A stretch of 64,000 bases of DNA from Combretum micranthum (taxonomy: Eukaryota; Streptophyta; Magnoliopsida; Myrtales; Combretaceae). The translations under genes and the position numbers were made by a program. Below the pieces are notes generated by a model that had not been told where the DNA came from, made no database searches, and saw nothing but the letters and a program-made list of their open reading frames with translations. The stretch covers positions 2,299,501 to 2,363,500 of the forward strand of contig JAMXBD010000025.1 of the NCBI GenBank assembly GCA_024138025.1. The letters are read 5' to 3'. Position 1 is the first letter of the stretch; every line of letters begins with the position of its first letter. Below, piece by piece: positions 12,601 through 23,595 of the stretch.

Positions 12601-12839
12601 TCAGGCTCCTCCACCCCCGCATCTAGGGACGAACGCAGAATTTTACAACTAGGGGGGAATGGACCTTAATTAAGTTAATCTTAAAATTATTTAATAATTT
12701 ACTTGCTATTATAATTATATTACATCTTATATATTTATGAGGATTTCATAATGATTTCAATGTAATATTTTTCAAAACTACATGAAAAAACTATTCAAAC
12801 AATAATAAAAGTATTTAGTGTATTTTATAAGATGATATA

Positions 12840-15800
12840 TGTAATGCCCTAAATTTAATTAAAGCATTACCGCCACGTATAATATTTATGTATTACACAC
12901 TCAGGCTTCCTAGAATGATATGTTTATGTTGCACATTGCTAGTTGATTTTAATTGATGAAATCATTAATTTAGATTTCCAAATTGACTAGATTTAATTAC
13001 AGAGAGATGAAAACTTTATAAAAAGAAGACATAATAAAAATATCTACTCCAACTAGAGTAGACCAACTTTCTAAGAAAAAAATTTTTATAAAATTATTTT
13101 ATAATATACTCTTAAAGGTAGATTAACATTTACAAACACTTGGGCACCACCAGGCCCTTTAAAAGGATAATACAAACTTAAAAAGATAATTCCAGCTCTA
13201 TAACAAAACCAAAACAAATATACATAAATCCACGATTCTAGCTCACATCACTCTCCTTCTCAAATTTCCAGGGTCTTAAAAAAATGCCCATAACCCAAGT
13301 CAATCAACATCATCATCACCAAAATTATTATTATCAACATCAACAACAACATCAAGATCAACTCCCATCATCTTTAAGATACTTGGAAAAAGAATAATAA
13401 TAACAATAATGAGTCGAAGCTCAATACACAATAACACAGACACACACGGAATGGCACAAAAGCTTAGCTAAATGGAATACAACAAACAACAAGTTATTAT
13501 CTTCAATTTAAAGTAAACAAATCAATACTTGAGCACTCACACTCTGGAACAAGCCACTAGGAATCTAGGGGTTTGAGTAACAACTACTAGGAGTTGATAT
13601 AGTTTGAATCTATATATCTCCATATCTAACAGAGAAAGAAAAAATAGTCTCATCTAGGGTTCACAGCCTTCATATACACCGCTTATCCCAATCCATAACA
13701 TCAGTTAGTTCAACCATCCTATAAACGTGAACTAAAACATGTTACTTCATTTCGAGCCTAAGTAAATGTTATGTTGAACCATTTGCCCCATCAGCTACTT
13801 GCTGAGTTACATATAAAATCATCATTACATCATGGTATTTGTCATTGCATCATGGCATCTCATCGCCTAACTACCATGCCATTGCATCATGATAGAGTTA
13901 CCGCTCCTCGACTAGATTCAACGGCATAAGCATAAGCAACACTCAATTAACTATTAGGTCGTCTTTAAGTTTTAATCTATTTTAGGTGCCTATCATTATA
14001 TACAATACGCAAGTTACTACATACCTTATATTTGTAATCCAAATAAAGACTCAGACGCCATCTCAGAAGATAATCCAGAAGATTTAGAATCTAAACTCAA
14101 ACATCTGTTTAAGAGAATTAAACTCTATAAGAAACTAAATTAATGATCTATTTACTCTAAGTTCATTTTAGAACCTATTTGATCAGACACTAATTAGGAA
14201 CCCCGCTATGGCTGCAAATCTCAATCTACTAAAATATGGATAGTTCTTCTTTACCTGTCAAAGTATTTCTTTTCACTTTGATTATAGTCATTTTATTACA
14301 AAAAGCATCATCACATCATTCATACTCAAAAACATTCATTTCCTAAGCAAACACATATCTGAAACAACATATTCCCCATATTATTCAAGCTTCATCCTAA
14401 CTCATTAACTTAAGCTAATTATTAACTTTTAGCCTATTTTAACTTAGTCCTAGCTAAATTGACTAGAGTTAATCATTTAATTCAATTATTAAGTCAAGTT
14501 GATTAAACTTAATCAATCTAATTCATTTTAGTTTACCAAAGTCTATTTAGTCAAGTTAAACTTAATTTATTAACTAAGTTTATTTTATCCTTAAGATTCA
14601 TTTTAAGCTTATATTCATGTTAAGTCTAATGTGTTGTTAAACTCATTAATCAATTTGCCTCCTTCCTATTTATACGAGCACTACATGTCATGCGTGTTAT
14701 TCATCATTCATCTAATTCATTTTAGTTTACTGAAATTCATTAGTCAAGTTGAGCTTAGATATATTACTAATTCATTCTATATCTAGGATTTATGTCAACT
14801 TATTCCTATATTAACTTAATCTTAGCCAAATTGATTAAACTTAATCAATCTAATTCATTTTAACTCATTCAAGTTAAGTTAGTCAAATTGAACTTAGGTT
14901 TGTTAACTATTCTCATTTTATATCTAGCTTTTATATTTAATATAAGCATTTGTTAATTTATAAATCCACTTAACTCACTTTAATTATGTCAGTTGACTAA
15001 CATAACATTTCAACTATCATTTATCTATTTCATTTTAGCTAAAACAAGATTCATTTTATACTCAGCTACACATATTTAACAAGCAAACATAAGTTTTAAT
15101 TTTGTTTGAAATATGTAGCAGTTTGAATCAATCAAAATTTAGGTCTTATACTTTTTGAATTTGCAAAAACTTAAAACATAAAAGTTGTAGATCTCTTTTA
15201 AGTTTTCCATAGTATTTTAAATCACCTTAATCCGAGTTTGGATGAAAAAAGTATGATTAAATTACAAAATAATGTCACGCTGGAAAATTTTGACCGAGAA
15301 GATGACTCCCTCTATCACAGCCGTTATCTAGCCTGTTTCATTCAAAAATGCATGTTCAAGAAGATCACAGCCGTATCATCCTAGATGTGTGTTTTTCTTG
15401 TCTTTTTACCCTATCTAAACTACTTGTTCGTTACATACTTCAACCAAAACATCATCTAAACATCATATAAGCTAATTTTCATATTTCTAACACTTCTACA
15501 CTCATCAACAATATCCAACATCATCAACTCCTCTATCAAACCTATAACTACTATTCATCATCTTCCTCAACAACCCAATATGCATCACCATCAAATCAAC
15601 ACATGCAAACATATTTAACAACTAAAACAAAGAAAGAAATAAAACTTATCTCTTTTGGACATCATAAACCTCTTGATCCTCTTTGTTTCCATTTTTCCTA
15701 ATTTCTTGAAGCTTGTTTATGCTAGATATCCATCCTTGGTCTTGTTTTCCACCTTTTATTTCTATTTCTAAATTTAATCTCCTTTTTATTCTTGTTATAA

Positions 15801-16551
15801 TTGAGATTTGGGGGTAAGAAATTGAAGAAAGAAAAGAGAAAAGCAAGAAAAGAGAGAAGGGAAGAGAAGAAATGGGAAAAAAAGAAAAGCCAAAATAGAA
15901 AAATGAAAAAGAAGAAAGGGAAAAGGAAAAAAAAAAAGGCAATGATAAGGAAAAATTTAAGATATTTTTAGAATAGGGTATTGAGTTCAGACCCTTTTGA
16001 AATTATTTTTAGTAGCATAAATAATTAGAAAATAATTTCAAAACATATATATTAAGAATTTATAACTTAATAGAAAAACACAATTTAAAAGTTTCAATTA
16101 TGAAAAAAGATATTTAATTCTGGTTTAGGTTTAAAATTGATATTTTTAAACAAGTAATGATTTCAAAATTTATACAGATTTTACAAAATGAAAGATAACT
16201 AAAGTCCAAGGATTTAAGAGCTTGCAAAACATAATAAATATTTGTTTTAAATTTAGAATTTGAATTCGGGATAAAGGGAGTTTAAAATAAAGAATTGGAT
16301 TAAAATTAGATAGTTTGATTTATTAAGAAAAGTTATTAAGGAAAATAGATGATTTTGTAAAATATTTCAAATCTCAATTTCAATTCAAACTAAACTAATT
16401 TAATTATATCAAATTATCTATTCTTTTCTCTATTGTCTACTTATTTTAACTTTCTTTTTAAAATTATCTAACTAAGTTCAAAATTAACCATCTATTATAT
16501 TATTCAATTAAACTGTCTCTAAATTAACTAGGTGAGGGTTTGGGTATTTCA
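12840..16551. mobile_element. 3.7-kb TG...CA unit with 5-bp duplication (candidate giant solo LTR)
   Basis: Starts TGTAATGCCC and ends GGGTATTTCA. The 5-bp flanks ATATA at 12835-12839 and 16552-16556 agree, though the right flank lies in a TA microsatellite, which weakens the test. The two ends do not repeat each other, so this is not a short-LTR element. It has no pol or gag and no primer site. The best reading is one very long LTR left by LTR-LTR recombination (some plant chromovirus and Ogre-type LTRs reach several kb) or a LARD-type non-coding element. It contains degenerate tandem repeats at 14390-14960. Confidence 0.5.
14390..14960. repeat. Degenerate tandem repeats inside the 3.7-kb unit
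   Basis: Blocks built of TTAACTTA, CTAATTCATTTTAGTTTACC, GTCAAGTTGA and TTAACTAAG-like phrases recur about three times (near 14440-14640, 14700-14800 and 14820-14950) in the same order, with many substitutions and variable spacing. Confidence 0.6.
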
Positions 16552-17045
16552 ATATATATATATATATATCACTTGAAAATTAATTATTAATAAAATATAT
16601 AGAGTTAATATCTGTAAAAATTTTGCTTTTAATAAAAATAAATCATAAAATATATCTAGATAGGATATTTATTCAATACTTTGTGTTCATTTTTCTAGCA
16701 TTACATGCAAAAAAAATAATGTTACTAAATCAAGTTATATAATTAATGTGCAATGTGATTGCTTTTAGCACAAATAGATATTAAAATACATATAGATAAG
16801 ATAGTTATTCAATAATTCATGTACATTTGAATAACATTAATTGAAGAAAAAAAGTTATTAAATCAAATTATATGACTATTGTGCAATAAAATTCAATTAT
16901 AATATGGATAATAATAATTATATTACATTGTGGTGTATCTTAAATATAAAATTGTTATTAATAAGAATTTATTTAGTTTGATAATTTATGATAAAAAAAT
17001 TAATGTTATTAGCTATTGTGAAATAAAAAAGTTAAAAGAAAAAAA

Positions 17046-17090
17046 AAATATATATATATATATAGAGAGAGGAGAGAGAGAGTAGTTAGT
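17046..17090. repeat. TA microsatellite followed by GA-rich run
   Basis: TATATATATATATA at about 17050-17064 runs straight into a GAGAGAGGAGAGAGAGAG stretch. Confidence 0.85.
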
Positions 17091-17139
17091 GTAAGAGAAA
17101 GAAAGTAACTAGTATGATAATGTATGTTCAAAAAAAGTA

Positions 17140-17235
17140 AAAAAAAAAAGTACTCTCATTAACTTTGAACCCATGACCTCATCGATGTAAAGTACATACT
17201 TAACCACTAGACCACACTTCATTTTATGTTATGGT
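17140..17235 (-). other. tRNA-like (SINE-type) internal promoter sequence
   Basis: On the minus strand the segment reads TGGTCTAGTGGTTAAG (A-box-like), then about 30 bases on GGTCATGGGTTCAAA (B-box-like). That is the spacing of a tRNA gene or tRNA-derived SINE head. No cloverleaf or 3' A-tail was found, so it is not called as a tRNA gene. A related sequence occurs on the minus strand at about 41350-41420. Confidence 0.45.
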
Positions 17236-17352
17236 TCTCTCTTTAAAATATATATACATAGCATATATTTTTTCATTTTAAAAAATTTAAAAATTAATTT
17301 TTCCTTAGTTTTGGGGCGTTAGCCCCCGTTGGCCCCCCTTAGATCCACCCTT

Positions 17353-17590
17353 ACCTGCAGCAACTTATAAAAGGATCGGTAGGTGGCATGGCTCTACCAT
17401 AGGGCCATTCGGCATCAACATTTATGTTATGGCCACCCTTCAGATCAAGCCAGTCAATCTTCCCAACAACTGCCCATGTATAAATTGATTCCTTATGGTG
17501 GCATGGCTCTCCTACCTGGTCGACTATCTCTCAAGGTGTTCCTGCACAGGGTTGTGGATACTATCCATCATCACCTTCTACTGTTTTAGC
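17353..17590 (+). pseudogene. CACTA TnpA-like remnant, 3' part
   Basis: Sequence resumes after the inserted element in a reading frame with GGMALP-type phrases repeated twice (GGTGGCATGGCTCT near 17384 and 17500) and a serine/glutamine-rich stretch. It ends at a stop at 17589. The reading continues the proline-rich end at 12600-12620. Identity with the Ptta/En/Spm C-terminus is inferred from position, not motifs. Confidence 0.4.
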
Positions 17591-18159
17591 CTTTGCCACA
17601 CAATTAGCCTCTAGCACAGTTTAATCAATACCAGAGGCACAAATCGATTTGTTGTTCTCATTTGCTTCTTTTTGTTTTTTTTTTTTAAACAGACATTGAT
17701 TGCTTTGTATTGCATGCTTCATTAGTGTTTTCAGTAGGTTATCACATATGTTGTATGTATTATTTCACTTGTTTAAATATCATATTTTCCTTAGATTTTT
17801 TGCTTTTATTATGTGTCATGGTATAGTTTATAAATATTACATATATTGCTATATAATTGTAAATACATTAAAATGTATAGGTATTGACAATGAAGTATTT
17901 ATTCATATAATGTAATTAATTTATTAAATATATATAAGTAATAAGTAATAAAAAATTATATATTGACATAATAATTCATCATAACATATAAACTCTAATT
18001 TATGTATTCAAATGTAATGATAAATATATGAACATACATATGTATGTATTATTTATAAAAGTAATATATATATTGTTTTAAATTTAATTAACAAAATTAC
18101 AAATTTTTGGCAATATTTTCAAATTTTCTCTCATATTTTCTATCCAAAATTTAGTGAGA

Positions 18160-18440
18160 AAAATTTGCACATACGAAAGCTAAGCAAATTCAAATTTGAG
18201 GCGAAACTTGCCTCAAAATAGGCAAATTTCGCCTTAGCTAGTGCATAAGAGGTGAAATTCACCTTATATGTGCACTAGGACATGAGGCAAATTTCGCCTT
18301 AATATTTTTATATGAGGCAAAATTAGTCTCAGTAGGCCATAAAATGGCAACCCTATAGAGGCTAGATTTCTATTGTGAAATTTCACCTCACATGGTATAT
18401 TGAGGAGAAATTTTTGACCTATTGAGTTGGAATTTTGACC
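18160..18440. repeat. CACTA subterminal repeat array
   Basis: At least eight copies in both orientations of a motif like GAGGCAAATTTCGCC or AGGTGAAATTCACCT within 280 bp of the right tip. A weaker set lies at 8575-8620. Such arrays are the TnpA-binding regions of CACTA elements. Confidence 0.65.
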
Positions 18441-18539
18441 TACTAAGGCAAAATTTTTCCCTCAAGAAATCCCTTCCTTACTACTGTTTTCATCGTAGAA
18501 TTTCTATCTATAAAAATTAGTTTTCTTGGTGTGAAAATA

Positions 18540-18665
18540 TTAATTAGTACCTAATCTCTTTTCATTTTTTTAACGAAAAAACTTTTTATTTTTTATAATT
18601 AACTATCTAAACCTTCCATGAACTTTACCACTTTTACAGTTAACTACTTAATTTAGGTATTACGA
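18540..18665. mobile_element. One end of a MITE related to the 5688-7076 family
   Basis: Contains TTAGTACCTAATC, TTTTTATAATTAACTATCTAAACC and ACAGTTAACTACTTAATTTAGGTA, the same phrases found in the terminal repeats at 5688 and 29251. It looks like a short palindromic element with decayed tips. Confidence 0.4.
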
Positions 18666-18837
18666 ATCACCTCGTGAGGATACAACCAGACAAGTCGTAT
18701 AGGGTTTTCGACCTAGTAAAAACCATATGAGATTTGACCATGTAGGGTTTAGGGTTAGGTTTTGGGAAATTTTTTACTATCCTATGGAGTTTACAGTCAA
18801 GTCATGGATCATAGGCATAACTCGATGAGAAACTTGG

Positions 18838-20159
18838 TGTAATCACCCAATTTTATTCCTAATTTATAAGTGCTGAAATATGTTTTATTGGTCATTTTAT
18901 TAATAATTATTATGAATTTAACACTCAAAATCATTAAATTTATGTTTTTAGGCCTTTAAAGGAGAGATTTTATGAAAAGCAAGCATTTTGGCCTAAAAAT
19001 ACGGAGTTTTGAAGCAATTTGTGGTCAACATAAGAAAGACGTGACCATGTCTCCAAGTCATGTCAAGAGAAGCATGCAAAGAGAAGGAAATTTGAATTCT
19101 GGTGTGTCACAACTAAGACACGACTTATCATAAGTCATGTCATTCTAGAAATTAGTTGCAACAAAAGACACAACTAAGATAGGACTTGTCTAAGTCGTGT
19201 CGTTCCGAAGAATTGGCCACAAAGAGTTACATGAGTTAGGGACACAACTTGTCTTTGTCATATCACTTCCAACATTATGAAAATCCTAAAGACTAGGCTC
19301 GACACATGACTTGTCTCAGTCATGTCGTTTCAGCAGCAAAGATATTCTAAGGAATAACTTAAAGTTGGAAAGTTAACTCCTTAAGCTTGAATAAAAAGAC
19401 AATTAGGCATAAAATTGAAAAGTTATAAGGTTCTACTACTTACAACTAAAACTCCAACAACTTTCCATTCTTGAATAAATTACTTTCCTAATTAAAGCCT
19501 TAGCTTATTCAATAAGAACATGTGACTTTCCTATTTTTCAAGATCTCAATTTTCCTCTTTCGAGCAAAGGAACTTTCCTCTTTTGAAGCTTAAAGAATGT
19601 CTATAAAAGGGCAAGATTCCAAATCAACAAGATAGTTCCCGTAGTTGTATGAATTTACTAAGATATTATCTTAGTTATTTTCTTAGCAAGACAATTTATG
19701 TTTTAATTTTGAATTTTAGTTGTGGGTTATGCTTATTTGTCTATCTTTTTAGATCGTGAATACTTCTCCTATCGAGGAGTAATTTCTTTGTTTATATTTT
19801 GATGAACCTTAGGTAGAATATGTGATTTGTTCTTCATTGATTTTAATATATTACTTGATTTCTAGAATTCATCTAGACATTAGAATATTAGTTGTCATCA
19901 CTACAACCAAATTGGGCTAAGTGACGGTAAAAGGCCTTGGGAGGTAGTAGAGCTAAACATAGGATAGTAGAGGTAAAGTTGTTGTTAATGTAATAGTTGA
20001 TGAATCAAAGGATGGTAACTTGCTAATAGCATTTGATAGACAAAAGAAATATATCTAATGAATTTTAAAATCGAGAAGTACTTTGTATGTGTGTTGTAGA
20101 AGAGAATGGTCTCAATGGTACATACCTATGCAAAGTGGGTCCATAAGGATAGGTAATCA
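18838..20159 (+). mobile_element. Possible solo LTR with palindromic repeat units
   Basis: Begins TGTAATCACCC, and a candidate end ...GGTAATCA is followed by CTTGA. The flank before the start is CTTGG, so a 5-bp duplication would match 4 of 5. The content (repeat units at 19070-19345, then a transcript-leader-like stretch near 19590-19880) resembles long plant gypsy LTRs. No coding region or primer site. Boundaries are tentative. Confidence 0.35.
19070..19345 (+). repeat. Four tandem units with an internal palindrome
   Basis: Units of about 60-70 bp each carry CACGACTT, a short loop, then AAGTCGTGTCG or close variants (near 19115-19135, 19180-19205, 19240-19270 and 19300-19330). Each unit can fold as a small hairpin, and they are separated by similar TTCnnAA/AGCAAC-type spacers. 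Confidence 0.7.
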
Positions 20160-21059
20160 CTTGAAGTTAAGGATTTGTGGTGTAGGTAGAATCTGTCATA
20201 TTACCAAGATGTCTTGTAGGGGTTAGGTAGTAATAAGAGGAGTCGTGCAAAACCTTGTTTCAATTACAAGAGAAAACGATTCATAGTTGCATTGTTAAGG
20301 ATGATTTCAAGTAAAGCATGTTGGAATGCGGAGAAAAAATTTATTTTACTTACTTCGTTGTTACATGATGAATTCACACGGCAAAGAGATTAAATATAGG
20401 AACTCTAGTGAGTCTAAAAAATAGAGAACTCACAAACAATTGTAATGTTAAACATCTTAATAGTATCTTTTGAAATTTAGTATTAGGAAGTTAAAAATTG
20501 GAAGCCTACAAATAAACCTAATCTTAGAAATCTTACATTCTTATAAATTTCTAAAACCTAAAACTAAATTTGAAAATTTATGAAATCAATACCTTAAGAG
20601 GTTTTAAAATGAAGGATGACTTAATTTGGTGTACGAAGTATGAAATTTACTTAGGAAATCATCTCCACAAATCGTATAAATTTGACTTGAACACAAAATT
20701 TTGAAGGAACTATAACAAATATCATAAATTTTGCATGATGGAATGATTAGCAATTTAGATCATGGGAAATTCAACCACATATATAAAACTTGGTAAGAAT
20801 TTACCTAAAAACTGATTATCATATATAACCGTACCTATTGTCAATAATATATGATATTTTAAATATATGTATAATATATGTATTCAGTTAAAACTAATTT
20901 CAAAACTTTTGGTGTAAAAATATTCTAAACTACAACTTAAGCAAAAAAATAAAAATAAATACTCATTTTGATTTTTCTATTCAATTAAGTGTCAATTGTT
21001 AAACTTATGTAATACTTAGGAAATGCAGGTTACACATAATTTTGCTTCTTTTTCAATCT
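20160..21059. other. Non-coding, nothing recognised
   Basis: A+T-rich sequence without open frames over 60 codons, inverted repeats or motifs I can support. Confidence 0.4.
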
Positions 21060-21960
21060 TAATGTCTAACTAATGCAAACGCCCAACTAAATAACAAATA
21101 ATAAATAAAGTGTGATACATAAAGAGATATGGTTAGAGAAGAAAACATTACAATATAACGTGGAATTCAACCTGCCTCCTAATCTTCATTGCACACACAA
21201 TGTCTCCCTCAATGGAAGACTTCACACATTTTATTTAAATACTAAAGCAATGCTCTAATGGAGGTATACCACAAGTACTCAACACAAAAGCAAACAAACT
21301 TGAGTTTGGCCTTTATAATGAATATCCTATTCCACTTGGTACCATTCAAGACTCACAAAATAATCACTCAATCACTTAAGTTTGGTGTGTAACAAGATAT
21401 TACAAATGCAACATAATAACACTACACTTTTTTCTCTCACTTACAAAATTAAGCAAATTACACACAAAGCTTTGAGAGAGTTTTTAAAAGAATTTGCTAG
21501 TAATAAATATGCTTTGTTGACCCCCTCTAACCATCTAAATCGTTGTATTTATAGGCTTTATGAAGATCTAGTGGTTGCCCCTAAAAGCCACCAAATTCTT
21601 CCATGCATTAAATGCTCCAACGGCTAATTAAAAAAACATAAATAGTGTGAACTCTTTAGAAGTAATCTAGATTATTGGGCATGTTTCTTATCAAGTATTC
21701 CGAACTACTTGCAAGTGATCAAGACTACTAGGACACTTCTAGACCAAACACACATTTTGCGGTCCAAGTGATCCAGACTATTTAGACATTTCTAGACTAA
21801 ATACACATTTTTGTGGTCTAAGAGATCTAAACTTTTTGTAACAGGTTCTTCAAAACACTTCCAAGTGATTTATTCTTTTCAAGTGATTTAGGACCTATTA
21901 AGAAGGAATTGCAAAAAACAAAATAAACCATTGCACAGGTTTAGATTACTCCAACTTGAT
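21060..21960 (-). mobile_element. Copia-type LTR relic
   Basis: On the minus strand it has the order expected of a copia-type LTR: repeated AGTGATCTAGAC-like phrases (21700-21850), a CCGTTGGAGCATTTAATG block near 21606-21622, then CCTATAAATAC (TATA box, about 21545-21556), then a transcribed leader. No matching second LTR, pol or target duplication was found. The open frame at 21382-21627 is not a gene I recognise. Confidence 0.35.
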
Positions 21961-23530
21961 CTGGACCACTCATGCAAAAACCAACATATCATAACATATT
22001 AATTTTTCTAATTAAGTGTAACTTATTTCAATCAAGTGGTTTATTGTGCAACCCTTATCAAATCACATTGAACCATGGATTCAACATCAACCCCAATTTA
22101 TTTATTTATTTATTGGTATATATAATGTACTTTAAACTCCCTAATTTTAATTTTGCCACTATCCAAGTTTCTTTTTGCCAAATCACTTCTATTCTTTTGG
22201 GAAAAAAATTAAATCAGAAGAAATCAATATTTAAGAATAAATCAAAGATAAAGTATTACTGTTAAGTTATACAAACAGCACAAATAATCAATAATTTAAA
22301 TAGATGAAAGCCGATCCGTGCACCAAGATTAGGCCCGCCAATATTACCCGTTTTAACATCGACTCATAATAACCTGGGCGAACCAACCGCCAATTCAACC
22401 CGACCAGGTCTAGTGGGCTCCATTTATCAGGACCCAAAGAGCCAACCAGACTCAAAGCTTGGAAATAAAAAATGTAACAATCCGGACAAAAACTACGCTA
22501 AGGCCCAGCCACATTGCACTTTATGTGCTGACCTTTTTATACTTGAAAGTTATCTCTCAAAAACATGATCTACGTTGTTGAAACCACAACCATCGAATGT
22601 CTGCATCCGACATGCAATATTCATTTATTGGCTTCCTGAGGTATTAATGTGTTTAATTAAGGTTTGATTGAAAGACATGGCAATTCAAAAAATGTTCATT
22701 GTTTTTTTTAGAAGAACGAATAATTGTATCAGTAGATCAACATGTTTATTTCTAATATCTTGCGAAAGATTATTCAGAATTTGGGTTTATATATACATAT
22801 ATATGTTTTGTTAGATTTAGTATCACCTAATTTATATGCATAAAAAATCACCCCTAAAATTCTTTCAAAACATTAAAACCAATTCGTTTCTTTAATTTCT
22901 TATGATTAATTATTTCATGCGCTATAGTACATCTTAATTTTTGTATCTGCCAGATCCCTCACATACTAAATAGAGACGAGGAACTTTGCCCAAACAGTAA
23001 CATCTGACCCACTTTCAATATTAGACTTACATTATTAATCTATGCTTTCATGTTTCCGTTCAACTTTCTCTATGATTAATAGTCTAATACCTTCAGTTAA
23101 TGGAAATCCATAACCATAAGTCAAATAAATAGGAAGGACGTATTACAATATTATCTGCTATATATAATATAAGTATATAGAAAGTTTTAAGTCGGCTTTG
23201 AAAATGTTAATCATAATTAAAATATGAGTTATATTTTTATTTTTATATTGATCCTGTTTGATTTAATCCCAGTCCCCCCGACCCTCTCGTATATTCGGGT
23301 AACACCTCAATCTAAGTCCAACAATATTAATTAAAAAAGTTGACATTTTATTTAAATTTATCATAATAAACGTTAACTTCTTCTATAATTTTTAACTATT
23401 TTTCCATTATTTCACACCAAGCATCATGAGTATGTCATCATTGACAACACAAAGAAACGAATCATGCAATAATCTTTAGTGAGGGCAAGTTAAGTCTCCT
23501 TCTTTATGGATATATGTACATATATGTGTG
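21961..23530. other. Upstream region of the LEA_2/NHL gene; otherwise unrecognised
   Basis: Mostly A+T-rich, with a more G+C-rich patch at 22300-22530 that may be low-copy host sequence. No gene model is supported. Small open frames (21972-22265) are not recognisable. Confidence 0.35.
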
Positions 23531-23540
23531 TATATATATA
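23531..23540 (+). promoter_or_regulatory. Candidate TATA box of the LEA_2/NHL gene
   Basis: TATATATATA lies 56 bp before the ATG at 23596. It is a plausible TATA box, but such runs are common in this window. Confidence 0.3.
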
Positions 23541-23595
23541 TGCAATAGCTACGCAGGACGTGCAACAACACAACCAAATACATTTCCACTCCTCC

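Larger units (their letters stand above)
12624..17352. mobile_element. Inverted-repeat element inserted in the CACTA TnpA region
   Basis: The left tip TAGGGACGAACGCAG and the right tip read inward (AAGGGTGGATCTAAGGGGGG) are related, and both lead into a G-rich AGGGGGG block. The flanks CCCCGCATC (12615-12623) and ACCTGCAGC (17353-17361) match at 6 of 9 positions, consistent with an old 9-bp (or 8-bp) target duplication, and the TnpA-like sequence reads across them. Excluding the nested 12840-16551 unit, the element is about 1 kb and non-coding. Superfamily (hAT or Mutator-like) is unresolved. Confidence 0.55.
8556..18533 (+). mobile_element. CACTA (En/Spm) transposon, decayed, with nested insertions
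   Basis: The left tip at 8556 reads CACTAGTAAAAAACAAATTT. The right tip, TTTTCTTGGTGTG ending at 18533, differs at two positions from the expected TTTCTTGTAGTG. Repeated GAGGCGAAA/TTTCGCCTC-type motifs lie inside both ends, as expected for transposase-binding subterminal repeats. Between them are TnpD-like (9118-10320) and TnpA-like (10698-12600, resuming at 17353) pseudogenes. The 3-bp duplication is not conserved (TTT versus AAA). Without the nested 4.7 kb the element is about 5.2 kb. The left tip and coding content are firm; the right tip is less certain. Confidence 0.7.

Noticed and set aside
15646..15942. 98-codon minus-strand frame rich in F and S
   Set aside because: Purine-rich low-complexity DNA read antisense; no family resemblance.
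17140..17235. Functional tRNA gene
   Set aside because: A- and B-box-like motifs are present, but no acceptor stem, anticodon arm or terminator could be paired.
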